Below are positions 17,039-26,155 of a stretch of 35,465 bases of DNA, piece after piece (the stretch's first letter is position 1; every line of letters starts with the position of its first letter). This DNA is from Xanthomonas codiaei (GTDB lineage: Bacteria > Pseudomonadota > Gammaproteobacteria > Xanthomonadales > Xanthomonadaceae): assembly GCF_002939785.1 (NCBI RefSeq), contig NZ_MDEC01000010.1, forward strand, positions 1 to 35,465, in the 5' to 3' direction. The notes under the pieces were generated by a model that saw only the letters and a list, made by a program, of their open reading frames with translations, searched no databases and was not told the DNA's origin. The position numbers and the translations under genes were made by a program.

Positions 17039-17140
17039 GGAGCGGCTACCAGACCGTAGCGAGCGGTCGTCAGGTGGGCGGCGGACCGCGCGGAGGAAGC
17101 GCAGTGCAGGAGCGGCACATGCCGATTCCGAGCACCGGCC
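17039..17140 (+). repeat. Dispersed ~100-bp repeat, copy 2
   Basis: Starts GGAGCGGCTACCAGACCG and ends CCGAGCACCGGCC; direct repeat of 7294-7393. It lies between the convergent ends of tagH and the LysR gene. The two copies bracket the segment ecfK to tagH. Confidence 0.75.
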
Positions 17141-17163
17141 CGCAATAGTCTTGCTGGCTGCTC

Positions 17164-18066
17164 TCAGTCAGGCAGCTGCTTGACGAACTCGATGAACGCC
17201 CGCAGCGCAGGCGGGGTGAGATTGCGGTTGGGGTAATACAGATAGGGGCCGGGGAAGGGCTGCCACCAGGGGCGCAGCACCGGTTCGAGCGCGCCCGATG
17301 CCAGGTGCGGCGCAAGCCATTGCTCGAACAGGTAAATGACCCCGTTTCCGGCGATCGCCGATTGGATCGCAAGGTCGAGGCCCCCGCCGATCTCCACCAG
17401 CAGTTGCCCACGCGGAAGGATGGTGACGATCTCCCCCTTGCGTTCGAACTCCCACTCGGCAATCGCGCCGCTGGGAAAACGACCACGGATGCAATCGTGG
17501 TCGATCAGCTCGCGCGGGTGGGTGGGCCGGCCACGCCGATCCAGGTAGCCGGGAGATGCCGCCGTTGCGCTGCGCTGCACACGCGGGCCGATCGGGATCG
17601 CCACCATGTCCTGCTGCAGCCGCTCGCCGTAGCGGATTCCCGCATCGCACCCGGCGGCGATCACGTCGACGAAGCTCTCTTCGGTCAGCACTTCGACGGT
17701 GATGTCCGGATAGGCCGCCAGGAACGGCGGCAGGATGCGCGGCAACACCAGCCGTGCCGCACTGACCGGCACGTTGAGGCGCAGCGTTCCGGCCGGCGTG
17801 TCGCGAAACGCGCTCACCACGTCCTTGGCGCCCTCCAGCTCGAGCAATGCCGGCTCGATGCGGGCCAGCAGCGCCTTGCCCGCATCGGTCAGCACCACGC
17901 TGCGCGTGGTGCGGTTGAACAGGCGTACGCCCAGCCAGGCCTCCATGCGCTTGATCGCATCGCTCACGTTGGATGCGCTCTGGCCCGCGCTCCTGGCCGC
18001 TTCCCGAAACCCGCCGGCGCGCGCGACCCGCACGAACGCCTCCATGTCGCCCAGGCGATTGCTCAT
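17164..18066 (-). CDS. LysR-family transcriptional regulator
   Basis: A 300-residue LysR-type regulator on the minus strand. ATG at 18064-18066 gives MSNRLGDMEAFVRVARAGGF, the usual start of the family, so the longer upstream frame is not used. A winged helix-turn-helix lies at about 18-60 (REAARSAGQSASNVSDAIKRMEAWLG, then LFNRTTRSVVLTDAG). The effector-binding domain follows (LRLNVPVSAARLVLPRILPPFLAAYPDI; AIPIGPRVQRSATAASPGYL). It resembles the DNA-binding regulators that typically sit divergent from an oxidoreductase gene, and here it faces an aldo/keto reductase 210 bp away. The likely role is local control of that reductase; the inducer is unknown. Its convergent orientation to tagH breaks T6SS synteny. 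Confidence 0.93.
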   Translation of the reverse strand: MSNRLGDMEAFVRVARAGGFREAARSAGQSASNVSDAIKRMEAWLGVRLFNRTTRSVVLTDAGKALLARIEPALLELEGAKDVVSAFRDTPAGTLRLNVPVSAARLVLPRILPPFLAAYPDITVEVLTEESFVDVIAAGCDAGIRYGERLQQDMVAIPIGPRVQRSATAASPGYLDRRGRPTHPRELIDHDCIRGRFPSGAIAEWEFERKGEIVTILPRGQLLVEIGGGLDLAIQSAIAGNGVIYLFEQWLAPHLASGALEPVLRPWWQPFPGPYLYYPNRNLTPPALRAFIEFVKQLPD

Positions 18067-18276
18067 TGTTCGGAAATCCGGACGGCCCGTTCGATTTGTA
18101 CCCGATTGTCGCACAGAGGTCGCAGCCGTAGATTGCGGCAGCACTACCGAAGTGAAGCGTTTCCAGCCGCAGGCGCCGCGTAGCACAGCGTGTCCCCGAT
18201 GCGCGTGCGCCGTTCCGCAGCGGCCGCTTCAACCCGATCGCAGACGCCGCTCCGCCCACCAACCCAAGGACATCCC
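18067..18276. promoter_or_regulatory. Divergent control region between LysR and aldo/keto reductase genes
   Basis: A 210-bp region shared by two divergent genes, where a LysR-type regulator normally binds. I see no unambiguous T-N11-A palindrome, so the exact operator is not assigned. Confidence 0.5.
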
Positions 18277-19176
18277 ATGACCGACACTCGACTCGGTGGC
18301 ACCTTCACCCTGCCCGACACCACCCTGCAGCTCAGGCGCATGGGCTACGGCACCATGCAGCTTCCCGGTCCCCACGTGTGGGGACCGCCGCGCGACAAGG
18401 CCGGCGCGCTGGCGGTCCTGCGCCAGGCCGTTGCACTGGGCGCCAACCATATCGACACCGCCGAGTTCTATGGCCCGCATGTCTCCAATGCGCTCATTCG
18501 CGAAGCGCTGCATCCCTACCGCGACGATGTGGTGATCGTCACCAAGATCGGCATCGGCCGCGGCAGCGACGGTTCCTGGCATAGCGATCTGTCGCCGGAC
18601 AGCCTCCGGCAGCAGGTGCACGCCAACCTGACGAGCCTGGGTCTGGAAGCGCTGGATGTGGTCAACCTGCGGCTGGGCGCGCTGGCCGACACCGACGACA
18701 GCGCGATCGCCGAGCCGGTGGCCTGCCTGGCCGAGTTGCAGCGCGAAGGCCTGGTGCGCCATATCGGCTTGAGCAACGTGACGGCGCGACAGCTGGAGCA
18801 GGCGCAGTCGCTGGCCAGGATCGTATGCGTGCAAAACCACTACAACCTGGTCAAGCGCGACGACGACGCCTTCATCGACGCGCTCGCCCAGCACGGCATC
18901 GCCTATGTGCCGTTCTTCCCGCTCGGCGGTTTTTCGCCGTTGCAGTCGGACGTACTCTCCGACGTCGCCAGCGCGGTGGGCGCTACGCCGCGGCAGGTGG
19001 CGCTGGCGTGGTTGTTGCAGCGCTCTCCCAACCTGCTGGTGATCGCCGGCACGTCCTCGCCGGCGCATCTGGCCGAGAATTTCGCCGCCTGCGAGCTGGT
19101 GCTGTCCGCAGACCAGCTTGCAACGCTGGATGGGATCGCTGCTCAGGCCCGCTCGGGTCACGACGCTCACCAATGA
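18277..19176 (+). CDS. Aldo/keto reductase
   Basis: A 299-residue NADPH-dependent aldo/keto reductase. ATG 18277 follows AAGGA (18266-18270). The TIM-barrel signature is visible: MGYGTMQLPG, then ANHIDTAEFYGP with Asp60 and Tyr65, VVIVTKIG with Lys90, and the strand DVVNLRLG, where Asn130 stands in place of the usual catalytic His. C-terminal cofactor-binding text includes PRQVALAWLLQRSPNLLVIAGTSSPAHLAEN. The His replacement occurs in some subfamilies and may shift substrate use. It is transcribed divergently from the LysR gene, which probably controls it. No link to secretion is evident; the pair looks like an insertion into the T6SS cluster. Confidence 0.93.
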   Translation: MTDTRLGGTFTLPDTTLQLRRMGYGTMQLPGPHVWGPPRDKAGALAVLRQAVALGANHIDTAEFYGPHVSNALIREALHPYRDDVVIVTKIGIGRGSDGSWHSDLSPDSLRQQVHANLTSLGLEALDVVNLRLGALADTDDSAIAEPVACLAELQREGLVRHIGLSNVTARQLEQAQSLARIVCVQNHYNLVKRDDDAFIDALAQHGIAYVPFFPLGGFSPLQSDVLSDVASAVGATPRQVALAWLLQRSPNLLVIAGTSSPAHLAENFAACELVLSADQLATLDGIAAQARSGHDAHQ

Positions 19177-20047
19177 TCCCACTCGGCTAGCGGTTGCAGT
19201 CACTGGAAGACGAGCGCGCCATCCATGCCGGGCGGCGCGCATCGCCCACGCCTGGGGATGTGCCCATCCCGACGATCGCAGGGCAGTGCGGGCCGATAAC
19301 GGCGGTCGGGAGATCGGCACGCGTTCCAGCTCAGCGCGAAGACATCGCGACGATCGCGATACTGCTGCATCAGCCGCATCGCACACCCCTGCGTTACGGC
19401 GCTCGCGTTCTTCAATTGCTTGGCGATGAGCGCAACTTCCTTGTGCAGCGAATGCTTGCCGGCCCGACCCAGGTCGACGTCCAGCGTGCCGTCGCGGGTT
19501 GCTAGGTGCGGCAGATGCGGCAGCTTGCCAGCAGTCCTGCAGATCAGCGCTGCGAGCCAGCCACGGCACCATCGGCTCCGAGCGCCCATGCGATGCCATT
19601 GCGTGGGCGTTCTGCCTTTGCGAAAGACGCCCCTGGTGTGCATCCAACTGGATGCCGCGCGGCATTCGCCGCTTCGGTTTCGTGCCGATCCTCTCTACTT
19701 GCATGTAGCGCTCGCGACATCGGCAAGCGCCAGTCCGTCGCAGCACTGGGGGCGGCATCGGCGAGTGCGGTGACGCGCCGCCGCGCACAGGTCCTGTGTT
19801 GGCGCAGGGCCTCCACATGCGCGATCCACCAGCAGCGGCGCTGCGCCACCAACGCCGTTTGGCAGCGATATTCCGCCGCCTGGAGGCTGAGACATTCTGT
19901 CGGGTTGGGTGCTTGGCTGCGGCGCAAGATCCGTCCATCAGCTCGGCCCGTCGGCACGCGTGCCGGAGCTGACATGCACTGCCAGCGACAGCGTGGCGGG
20001 GCGCCAAGGCCTTACGCGGCGGCCGTCTTTCTCACCGCAGGTGGATC
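19177..20047. other. 871-bp region without intact gene; possible decayed minus-strand gene; tssK leader
   Basis: Frames here are short, overlapping and start poorly. On the minus strand, consecutive segments in different frames look protein-like, for example LSLQAAEYRCQTALVAQRR (from about 19885 down) and LDVDLGRAGKHSLHKEVALI (about 19490 down). They could be one gene broken by frameshifts; I cannot name it. The TGAGAC-N4-TGTCGG element at 19888-19903 and the tssK ribosome binding site lie at the right end. Confidence 0.4.
19888..19903 (+). promoter_or_regulatory. TGAGAC-N4-TGTCGG element upstream of tssK
   Basis: TGAGACATTCTGTCGG, in non-coding DNA; TGTCGG ends 144 bp before the tssK ATG. 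This copy is not constrained by an overlapping stop codon, which strengthens the case that the motif is regulatory. It would drive the tssK-to-ppkA operon. Confidence 0.6.
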
Positions 20048-21382
20048 ATGCACAACAACAAGGTCGTGTGGAGCGAGGGGTTGTTTCTGCGCCCGCAGCA
20101 TCTGCAGCAGCAGGAGCGCTATCTGGAGCGCTATGTCGATCTGCGTGCGGCGCGGCTGCGGCCGCACGCCTGGGGCGTGAGCGAACTGGAATGGGAAACC
20201 GATCTGCTGGCAGTGGGCAAGCTGGGGCTGCGCCGCGCGCGCGGGGTGTTTGCCGATGGCACGCCATTCGCGATGCCGGGCGACGATCCGTTGCCGGTGG
20301 CCATGGAGGTGGAGCCTAACTGCCGCGACCAGATCGTCTATCTCACCCTGCCGCTGAAGGTGCCGGCGCAGCCGGAGCTGGGGCGCCCAGAATCGCCGGC
20401 CGATCAGCTTTTCCGCTACCGCGTGCGCGAGACCGAAAGCGGCGATGCCTCCGGCAGCACCTCCGAGGCCGTGCTGATGGAAGTCGGCGGCCTGAGCACG
20501 CGGCTGCTGCCGCAATCGCAGCCACTGGAAGGGCTGGACCGCATCGCGGTGGCGCGCATCATCGAAACGCGTGCCGATCGCCAGGTGGTGCTGGACCCGC
20601 ACTTCATTCCCAGCGCGATGGTGTGCCAGGCCGCGCCGCGGCTGACCACCTTCCTGACCGAACTGCTCGGGCTGCTGCACCAGCGCGGCGAAGCCCTGGC
20701 CGCGCGGGTGACCCTCACCGATCGCGGCGGCGCGGCCGACATCGCCGATTTCCTGCTGCTGCAGCTGGTCAATCGTTGGCAACCGCAGATCGCGCACTGG
20801 GCCGCCGCACCGGTGGCGCATCCGGAAGACCTGTTCCGCGCCTTGCTGGCGCTGGCCGGCGAATTGAGCACCTTCACCGCGCCCGGCAAGCGCCCGCCGG
20901 CATCGCCGGTGTACCGGCATGAGGCGCAGCAGGACAGCTTCGAGCCGCTGATCGGCGCATTGCGCAGCAGCCTGAGCGCGGTACTCGAACAGACCGCCAC
21001 GCCGTTGCCGATGCAGGCGCGCAAGTTCGGCGTGTGGGTGGCGATGGTGCCGGACCCCACGCTGCTGGACAGCGCCGCCTTCGTGCTGGCCGCCAAGGCG
21101 CAGATGCCCAGCGAAGAATTGCGCCGGCTGCTGCCGGCGCACGCCAAGATCGGCCCGGTGGAGCAGATCCGCGATCTGGTCAACCTGCAGTTGCCGGGCA
21201 TCGTGGCCAACCCGATGCCGGTGGCGCCGCGGCAGATTCCCTACCACGCCGGATACCTGTACTTCGAGTTCGACAAGAGCGCCGCGCTATGGCGCAGCTT
21301 GAAAACCTCCGGCGGCATCGCGTTCCACTTCGGTAGTGAGTTCGCCGGGCTGGAGTTGCAACTGTGGGCGATCCGGAGCTGA
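20048..21382 (+). CDS. tssK: T6SS baseplate subunit TssK
   Basis: A 444-residue TssK (ImpJ/VasE), the trimeric connector between the cytoplasmic baseplate wedge and the TssJLM membrane complex. Family hallmarks are the opening NKVVWSEGLFLRPQHLQQQERYLE, HAWGVSELEWETDLLAVGKLGL, the central PRLTTFLTELLGLLHQRGEALAAR and the C-terminal receptor-binding-like head with GYLYFEFDKSAALWRSLKTSGGIAFHFG. Length is normal. ATG 20048 has AGGTGGA just upstream and the usual family start. It is the first gene of a compact operon; tssL begins five bases after the stop codon. Confidence 0.96.
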   Translation: MHNNKVVWSEGLFLRPQHLQQQERYLERYVDLRAARLRPHAWGVSELEWETDLLAVGKLGLRRARGVFADGTPFAMPGDDPLPVAMEVEPNCRDQIVYLTLPLKVPAQPELGRPESPADQLFRYRVRETESGDASGSTSEAVLMEVGGLSTRLLPQSQPLEGLDRIAVARIIETRADRQVVLDPHFIPSAMVCQAAPRLTTFLTELLGLLHQRGEALAARVTLTDRGGAADIADFLLLQLVNRWQPQIAHWAAAPVAHPEDLFRALLALAGELSTFTAPGKRPPASPVYRHEAQQDSFEPLIGALRSSLSAVLEQTATPLPMQARKFGVWVAMVPDPTLLDSAAFVLAAKAQMPSEELRRLLPAHAKIGPVEQIRDLVNLQLPGIVANPMPVAPRQIPYHAGYLYFEFDKSAALWRSLKTSGGIAFHFGSEFAGLELQLWAIRS

Positions 21383-21386
21383 GCGC

Positions 21387-22631
21387 ATGAGCCGTCCACT
21401 GACCCAACTGGATCCGATCGCTGCCGCGCCGTTGCCGGCAGAAGCCGCCGACGACACCGACATCAGCGAACTGCTGGGGCGCAGCGTCAACCCGCTGGTG
21501 CAGGCGGCCACGCCGCTGCTGCTGCTTGCGGTGCAGTTGCGTCACAGCGCGCAGTTGCCGGAGGTGGCGCGCCTGCGCGAGCAGGCGATGGCGCAGATCC
21601 GCCGCTTCGAACAGCGCGCCCACCAGGGCGGCGCGCCGGTGGAAGCGGTCACCGCCGCGCGCTACGTGTTGTGCGCCCTGCTCGACGAGGCGGTGCTCAA
21701 CGCGCCGTGGGGCGAGCGCAGCGGCTGGTCGCAGAAAACGCTGCTGGTGGTCTTCCACAGCGAGTCGTATGGCGGGGCCAAGTTCTTCCAGATCCTGGAG
21801 CGATTGTGCGCCGACGTGCGCCGGCATCTGGACCTGATCGAGCTGATGTACCTGTGCCTGGCGCTGGGCTTTGCAGGCCGTTACCAGATCGAGGCCGGCG
21901 GCCTGGCCCGCCTGGGCGAGATCCAGGACGATCTGTATCGGCGCATCCGCGCCGAGCGCGGCGCCGCCCCGGACAGCCTGGCGCCGCGCTGGCGCGGCGT
22001 GGAAGATCGCCGGCGGCTGGGCCGCTTCCTGCCGCTGTGGGCCGCCGCGCTATTGGGGCTGAGCGTGCTGGTGGTGGCCTTCGTGTGGTTCCAGACACGC
22101 CTGAGTACCCTGGCTGCGCCGATCAGTGCGCAGGCCGCGCAGTGGGGGCTGGCGCCGGCCACGCCGCCGGATGCCAGCCCGTTGCCGCCACCGCCGCTGC
22201 GGCTCAAGCAGCTGCTGTCCGCGCACGAACGTGCCGGGGTGTTGCAGGTGGACGAGCAGGCCGATGGCCAGACCCGCGTGCGCCTGAGCAGCGCGGCGAT
22301 GTTCGCCTCCGGTGGCGTGGACGTGGAGCCGGATCAACGTGGCCTGATCGCGCAGGTCGCCGCGGCGATCGATCAATTGCCGGGGCGGGTGATCGTGGTC
22401 GGGCATACCGACGACGTGCCGGTGCGCTCGCTGCGGTTTGCCGACAACTACGCCTTGTCGGCGGCGCGTGCGCAGGCGGTGGCGCAGTTGCTGCGCGCGC
22501 AACTGGCCACGCCGGGGCGGGTGGAGGCGCTGGGTGCGGGCGATTCGCAACCGCTGGCACGGCCGCCGCAGTTGCCGGCCAATCGCGCGCGCAACCGCCG
22601 CGTGGACATCCTGTTTCAGCCGGGGGAATGA
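21387..22631 (+). CDS. tssL: T6SS membrane protein TssL with C-terminal OmpA domain
   Basis: A 414-residue extended TssL (DotU/IcmH family fused to a peptidoglycan-binding domain). ATG 21387 lies just after the tssK stop; the upstream in-frame ATG inside tssK is rejected. The cytoplasmic DotU domain (about 25-210) contains NPLVQAATPLLLLAVQLR, YVLCALLDEAVLNAPWG, GGAKFFQILERL and LELMYLCL-like/GFAGRYQIEAGG blocks. One membrane helix lies at about 214-236. The periplasmic part ends in an OmpA/MotB-type domain (about 300-414) with VIVVGHTDDVPVRS and NRARNRRVDILF, which anchors the complex to peptidoglycan. This built-in domain can replace a separate TagL. It overlaps tssM by four bases (ATGA). 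Confidence 0.95.
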   Translation: MSRPLTQLDPIAAAPLPAEAADDTDISELLGRSVNPLVQAATPLLLLAVQLRHSAQLPEVARLREQAMAQIRRFEQRAHQGGAPVEAVTAARYVLCALLDEAVLNAPWGERSGWSQKTLLVVFHSESYGGAKFFQILERLCADVRRHLDLIELMYLCLALGFAGRYQIEAGGLARLGEIQDDLYRRIRAERGAAPDSLAPRWRGVEDRRRLGRFLPLWAAALLGLSVLVVAFVWFQTRLSTLAAPISAQAAQWGLAPATPPDASPLPPPPLRLKQLLSAHERAGVLQVDEQADGQTRVRLSSAAMFASGGVDVEPDQRGLIAQVAAAIDQLPGRVIVVGHTDDVPVRSLRFADNYALSAARAQAVAQLLRAQLATPGRVEALGAGDSQPLARPPQLPANRARNRRVDILFQPGE

Positions 22632-25600
22632 CGATGAAGACGCTGTGGTCCACGCTGAGCGCCACCGTAGTGGTGAGCGTGCTGGCACTGAGCCTGCTCG
22701 CGGTGCTGTTGTGGGTGGGCGGGCCGTATGTGGCGATCGGCGGCTGGAGCCTGCTGGCCGGGGTGGCCGCGCGCGTAGTGGCCATCGTGCTGGTGATCGC
22801 GCTGTGGGTCGGCGTGCTGGCCTTGCGCCGCTGGCAGGCGCAGCGGCGTGCGGCGCGGCTGTCCAGCGCATTGGCTGCACCTGGCCGCGACGACGACCGC
22901 GAGCTGCGCAGCGGCCAGGAGCGCGCGCAGTTGCAGGCACGCTTCCAGCAGGCCATTGCGCTGCTGCGCAAGCGCCGTGGCGGCGATCTGTACAGCTTGC
23001 CGTGGTACGCGCTGATCGGCCCGCCCGGCTCGGGCAAGAGCACCTTGCTGCAGCATTCCGGGCTGCAGTTTCCGTTGGCCGCGCGCATGGGCGATGCCGC
23101 GCTGCGCGGGGTGGGCGGCACCCGCGATTGCGAATGGTGGTTCACCGACGAAGCGGTGTTCCTGGACACCGCCGGCCGCTACACCACGCAGGATTCGGAC
23201 CAGGCGGTGGATGCCGGCGCCTGGCGCGATTTTCTGCGCCTGCTGCGCCGGCATCGCCCGCGCCGGCCGCTCAATGGCGTGCTGGTGACCATGAGCATGT
23301 CCGACCTGCTGCTGCTCGACGATGGCGAGCGCGACACCCATATGCAGGCGATCCGCCGCCGCCTGGACGAATTGGCCGAGCAGCTGCAGGCCAGCGTGCC
23401 GGTGTATCTGATCTTCACCAAGTGCGATCTGATCGGCGGCTTCGGCGAGTTCTTCGACGATCTGAGCCCTGCTCAGCGCAGCCAGGTATGGGGCATGACG
23501 TTCGCGCTGGCGCAGACTCTGGAAGGCCAGGCGGCGCGCCATTTCGCCGACGAATTCAACCTGCTGCAGCAGCAGCTGAGCGCACGCCTGTTCGAACGCC
23601 TGAACCTGGAACGCGACCGCCTGCGGCGCGCGGCGATCCTGGCGTTTCCGCAGCAGCTGGCCGCATTGGGTGAGCGCGCGCGGCAGTTCGTCGAAGGCAG
23701 TTTCGCCGGCAATGCCTACGGGCCGGCACCGTTGTTGCGTGGCGTGTATTTCACCTCCGGCACCCAGGAAGGCACGCCGATCGATCGCATGATGAGCGCG
23801 GTGGCGCGCACCTTCGGCGTGGACGATGCGCGCGTGCATGCGCCGGGCGCGCAGCGCCGCACCTTCTTCGTCGAACGGCTGTTGCGCGAGGTGGTGTTGC
23901 GCGAATCCGGCCTGGCCAACACGCCGCCATCGCGGCAACGCCGCATGGCCTGGCTGCAGGCGGCCGGCTATGCCGGCGTGGGCGTGCTGAGCGCTGCGCT
24001 CCTGGCCGGGTTGAGCGCCAGTTACCTGGGCAACCGCGCCTATCTGGCGCAGGTGCAGCAGGCGCTGGATGCACGCCCGGCGGTGCCCGATCCCAATGCC
24101 GCCACTGGCATGCCCGAGTATGTGACGCGCACGCTGCAGCAGGCCGCCGCCACCCAATCGGTAGTGCAGGTGGCGCAGCAGTATCGCGATGGCGTGCCGT
24201 GGTCGCTGCGCATGGGCCTGTACCAGGGCGCAGCGCTCGGCGATGCGCTGCAGGCCGGCTACCTGCGCCAGCTCAATGCCACGCTGCTGCCGGCACTGGC
24301 GGTGCGCTTTCGCGATGGGCTGGTCGACAACGCGCAGGCGCCGCAGGCGCTGTACTACACGCTCAAGGGCTATCTGATGCTAGGCCAGCCGCAGCACCTG
24401 GATCCGGCCCAGCTCGGCGCGCTGGCGGCGATCGAGGCCGGCAAGCTGTTTCCGCGCGATCCGGCGCAGCAGCAGGCGCTGGGCACGCAGCTGCAGGCCT
24501 TGCTGGATTCACCGGCGCGCGTACGCGCGCTGTCGCTGGATGGGCAGCGCATTGCGCAGGCACGTGCCAGCCTGCAGGCGGCCGACCTGTCCACGCTGAT
24601 CTACGGCAACCTGCTGCTGACGCCACCGGCGGGGACACCGCTGCGGCTGGACAAGGCATTAGGCCTGCTCGCCGATACCTTCGTGCGCCGCAGCGGCACG
24701 CCGTTGTCCGCGCCGGTGCCGGCGCTGTACACCCAGCCGGTATTCGCGGCCCTGCAACGCGAGGGCATCGGCCAGGCGGTGGAGCGCTTCGGGCGCGACG
24801 ATTGGGTGTTCGGCGGCGCACCGCTGGATGCCACCGCCCGCGCCGCGCTGGCGCGCCAGGTCGGCCAGCGCTACGAGGCCGACTACATCCGCTACTGGGA
24901 TGCGTTGCTGGCCGATCTGCAAGTGTGTCCGGCCGCCGATCTGGCCGCCGCCAGCGCCACCGCCGCCAGACTGGCCGGCCCCAGTTCGCCGCTGCGGCTG
25001 CTGCTGGGCGTGGTCGGCGACCACACCCAGGCGCTGGACCGCGCACCGCCGCCGGATGCGGCCCAGCGTGCCGCCGCTGCGGTGGCCGGCAAGGCCGCCG
25101 CCGCCGCCGGCAGCGCGACGGCCAAGCTGCCGGGCGGGGCAGCGATGCGCGCCGCGCTGGCGACCCCGCCCGATCCTGCGGGCGCTACCGCACCTGCGCC
25201 GGGGGCGGCGATCAGCGAGCACTTCCTGGCCCTTAACGCACTGGCGGCCGGTGCGCCCGGCAGCACGCCGCTGGACCAGCTGCTGCGCGTGCTCGATCAA
25301 CTCGGCAAGCAGTTGCTGGTGGTCTCGCAAGGCGGCGGCGACGCCGCGGCGGCGAATGCGCAACTGGCGCTGGCGCGGCAGGAAATGGCGCAGCTGCCGC
25401 CGCCGGTGACCGGTTGGCTGCAGAGCCTGGCCGGCAGCAGCGCCACCTTGATGACCCAGGGCGCGCGCGCGGCGCTGGATGCACAGGTGCGCCAGTCGGT
25501 GGGCGAGGTGTGCAGCGAGTTCGTGCGCGGCCGCTACCCGTTCGACCCGGCCGCGCAGGTGGAGATTCCGCTGCAGAATTTCGGCGAGCTGTTCGGCAGC

Positions 25601-26155
25601 GGTGGGCGCCTGGATGCGCTATACACCGGCACTGTGCAGGCGCTGCTGGACACCCAGGCGCCGCATTGGCGCTGGAAGGATGGCCCGGACGCGGTGGTCG
25701 GCGCGCCCGGCCTGCCGGCACAACTGCAACTGGCCCAGCGCATCCGGCAGAAGTATTTCCGCGGCGGGCCGGCCCCGCAGGTGGGCTTCACCGTGCTGGC
25801 ACCCACGCTGGGCGAAGGCGTCGCCCGGCTCACGCTCGATATCGATGGCCAGCGCTACGACTACCAGCCCGGTGCGGCGCAGAGCATGCCGATGACCTGG
25901 CCCGGCCCGGTGCCGGGGCATGTCTCGATCGCGGCCTTCGGCGCCGACGGCGTGGCGCTGGGCAAGCTCGATTACCAGGGCGACTGGGCGCTGTTTCGCG
26001 CGCTGCAGGACGGGCACCTGGAAAATTCCTCCGACCTGCGTTTCGTCGCCAGCTTCGCGCTCGGCGGCCACGACGTGCAGGTGCCGCTGCGCGCGGGCAA
26101 CCTGCGGCATCCGTTCCTGGACAGCGACGTCCAGCGCTTTGCGTGCGGCGGATGA
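22628..26155 (+). CDS. tssM: T6SS inner-membrane protein TssM (IcmF)
   Basis: A 1175-residue TssM, the inner-membrane scaffold that spans to TssJ at the outer membrane. It starts at ATG 22628, overlapping the tssL stop; ATG 22634 is an alternative. Two N-terminal membrane helices (about 12-32 and 40-64) precede a cytoplasmic NTPase-like domain with an intact Walker A GPPGSGKS (131-138) and the downstream FLDTAGRY (179-186, Walker B-like). A third membrane helix is at about 444-464, followed by a large periplasmic part with the IcmF-related region and a C-terminal beta domain (LTLDIDGQRYDYQPG, MTWPGP). An Ala-rich low-complexity stretch near 815-865 is a likely linker. Length is normal and no frameshift is seen. 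Confidence 0.96.
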   Translation: MTMKTLWSTLSATVVVSVLALSLLAVLLWVGGPYVAIGGWSLLAGVAARVVAIVLVIALWVGVLALRRWQAQRRAARLSSALAAPGRDDDRELRSGQERAQLQARFQQAIALLRKRRGGDLYSLPWYALIGPPGSGKSTLLQHSGLQFPLAARMGDAALRGVGGTRDCEWWFTDEAVFLDTAGRYTTQDSDQAVDAGAWRDFLRLLRRHRPRRPLNGVLVTMSMSDLLLLDDGERDTHMQAIRRRLDELAEQLQASVPVYLIFTKCDLIGGFGEFFDDLSPAQRSQVWGMTFALAQTLEGQAARHFADEFNLLQQQLSARLFERLNLERDRLRRAAILAFPQQLAALGERARQFVEGSFAGNAYGPAPLLRGVYFTSGTQEGTPIDRMMSAVARTFGVDDARVHAPGAQRRTFFVERLLREVVLRESGLANTPPSRQRRMAWLQAAGYAGVGVLSAALLAGLSASYLGNRAYLAQVQQALDARPAVPDPNAATGMPEYVTRTLQQAAATQSVVQVAQQYRDGVPWSLRMGLYQGAALGDALQAGYLRQLNATLLPALAVRFRDGLVDNAQAPQALYYTLKGYLMLGQPQHLDPAQLGALAAIEAGKLFPRDPAQQQALGTQLQALLDSPARVRALSLDGQRIAQARASLQAADLSTLIYGNLLLTPPAGTPLRLDKALGLLADTFVRRSGTPLSAPVPALYTQPVFAALQREGIGQAVERFGRDDWVFGGAPLDATARAALARQVGQRYEADYIRYWDALLADLQVCPAADLAAASATAARLAGPSSPLRLLLGVVGDHTQALDRAPPPDAAQRAAAAVAGKAAAAAGSATAKLPGGAAMRAALATPPDPAGATAPAPGAAISEHFLALNALAAGAPGSTPLDQLLRVLDQLGKQLLVVSQGGGDAAAANAQLALARQEMAQLPPPVTGWLQSLAGSSATLMTQGARAALDAQVRQSVGEVCSEFVRGRYPFDPAAQVEIPLQNFGELFGSGGRLDALYTGTVQALLDTQAPHWRWKDGPDAVVGAPGLPAQLQLAQRIRQKYFRGGPAPQVGFTVLAPTLGEGVARLTLDIDGQRYDYQPGAAQSMPMTWPGPVPGHVSIAAFGADGVALGKLDYQGDWALFRALQDGHLENSSDLRFVASFALGGHDVQVPLRAGNLRHPFLDSDVQRFACGG

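Noticed and set aside
18229..20007. Long minus-strand frame over the aldo/keto reductase
   Set aside because: Most of it is the antisense of a clear reductase gene; only the part beyond 19177 might hold remnants, noted separately.
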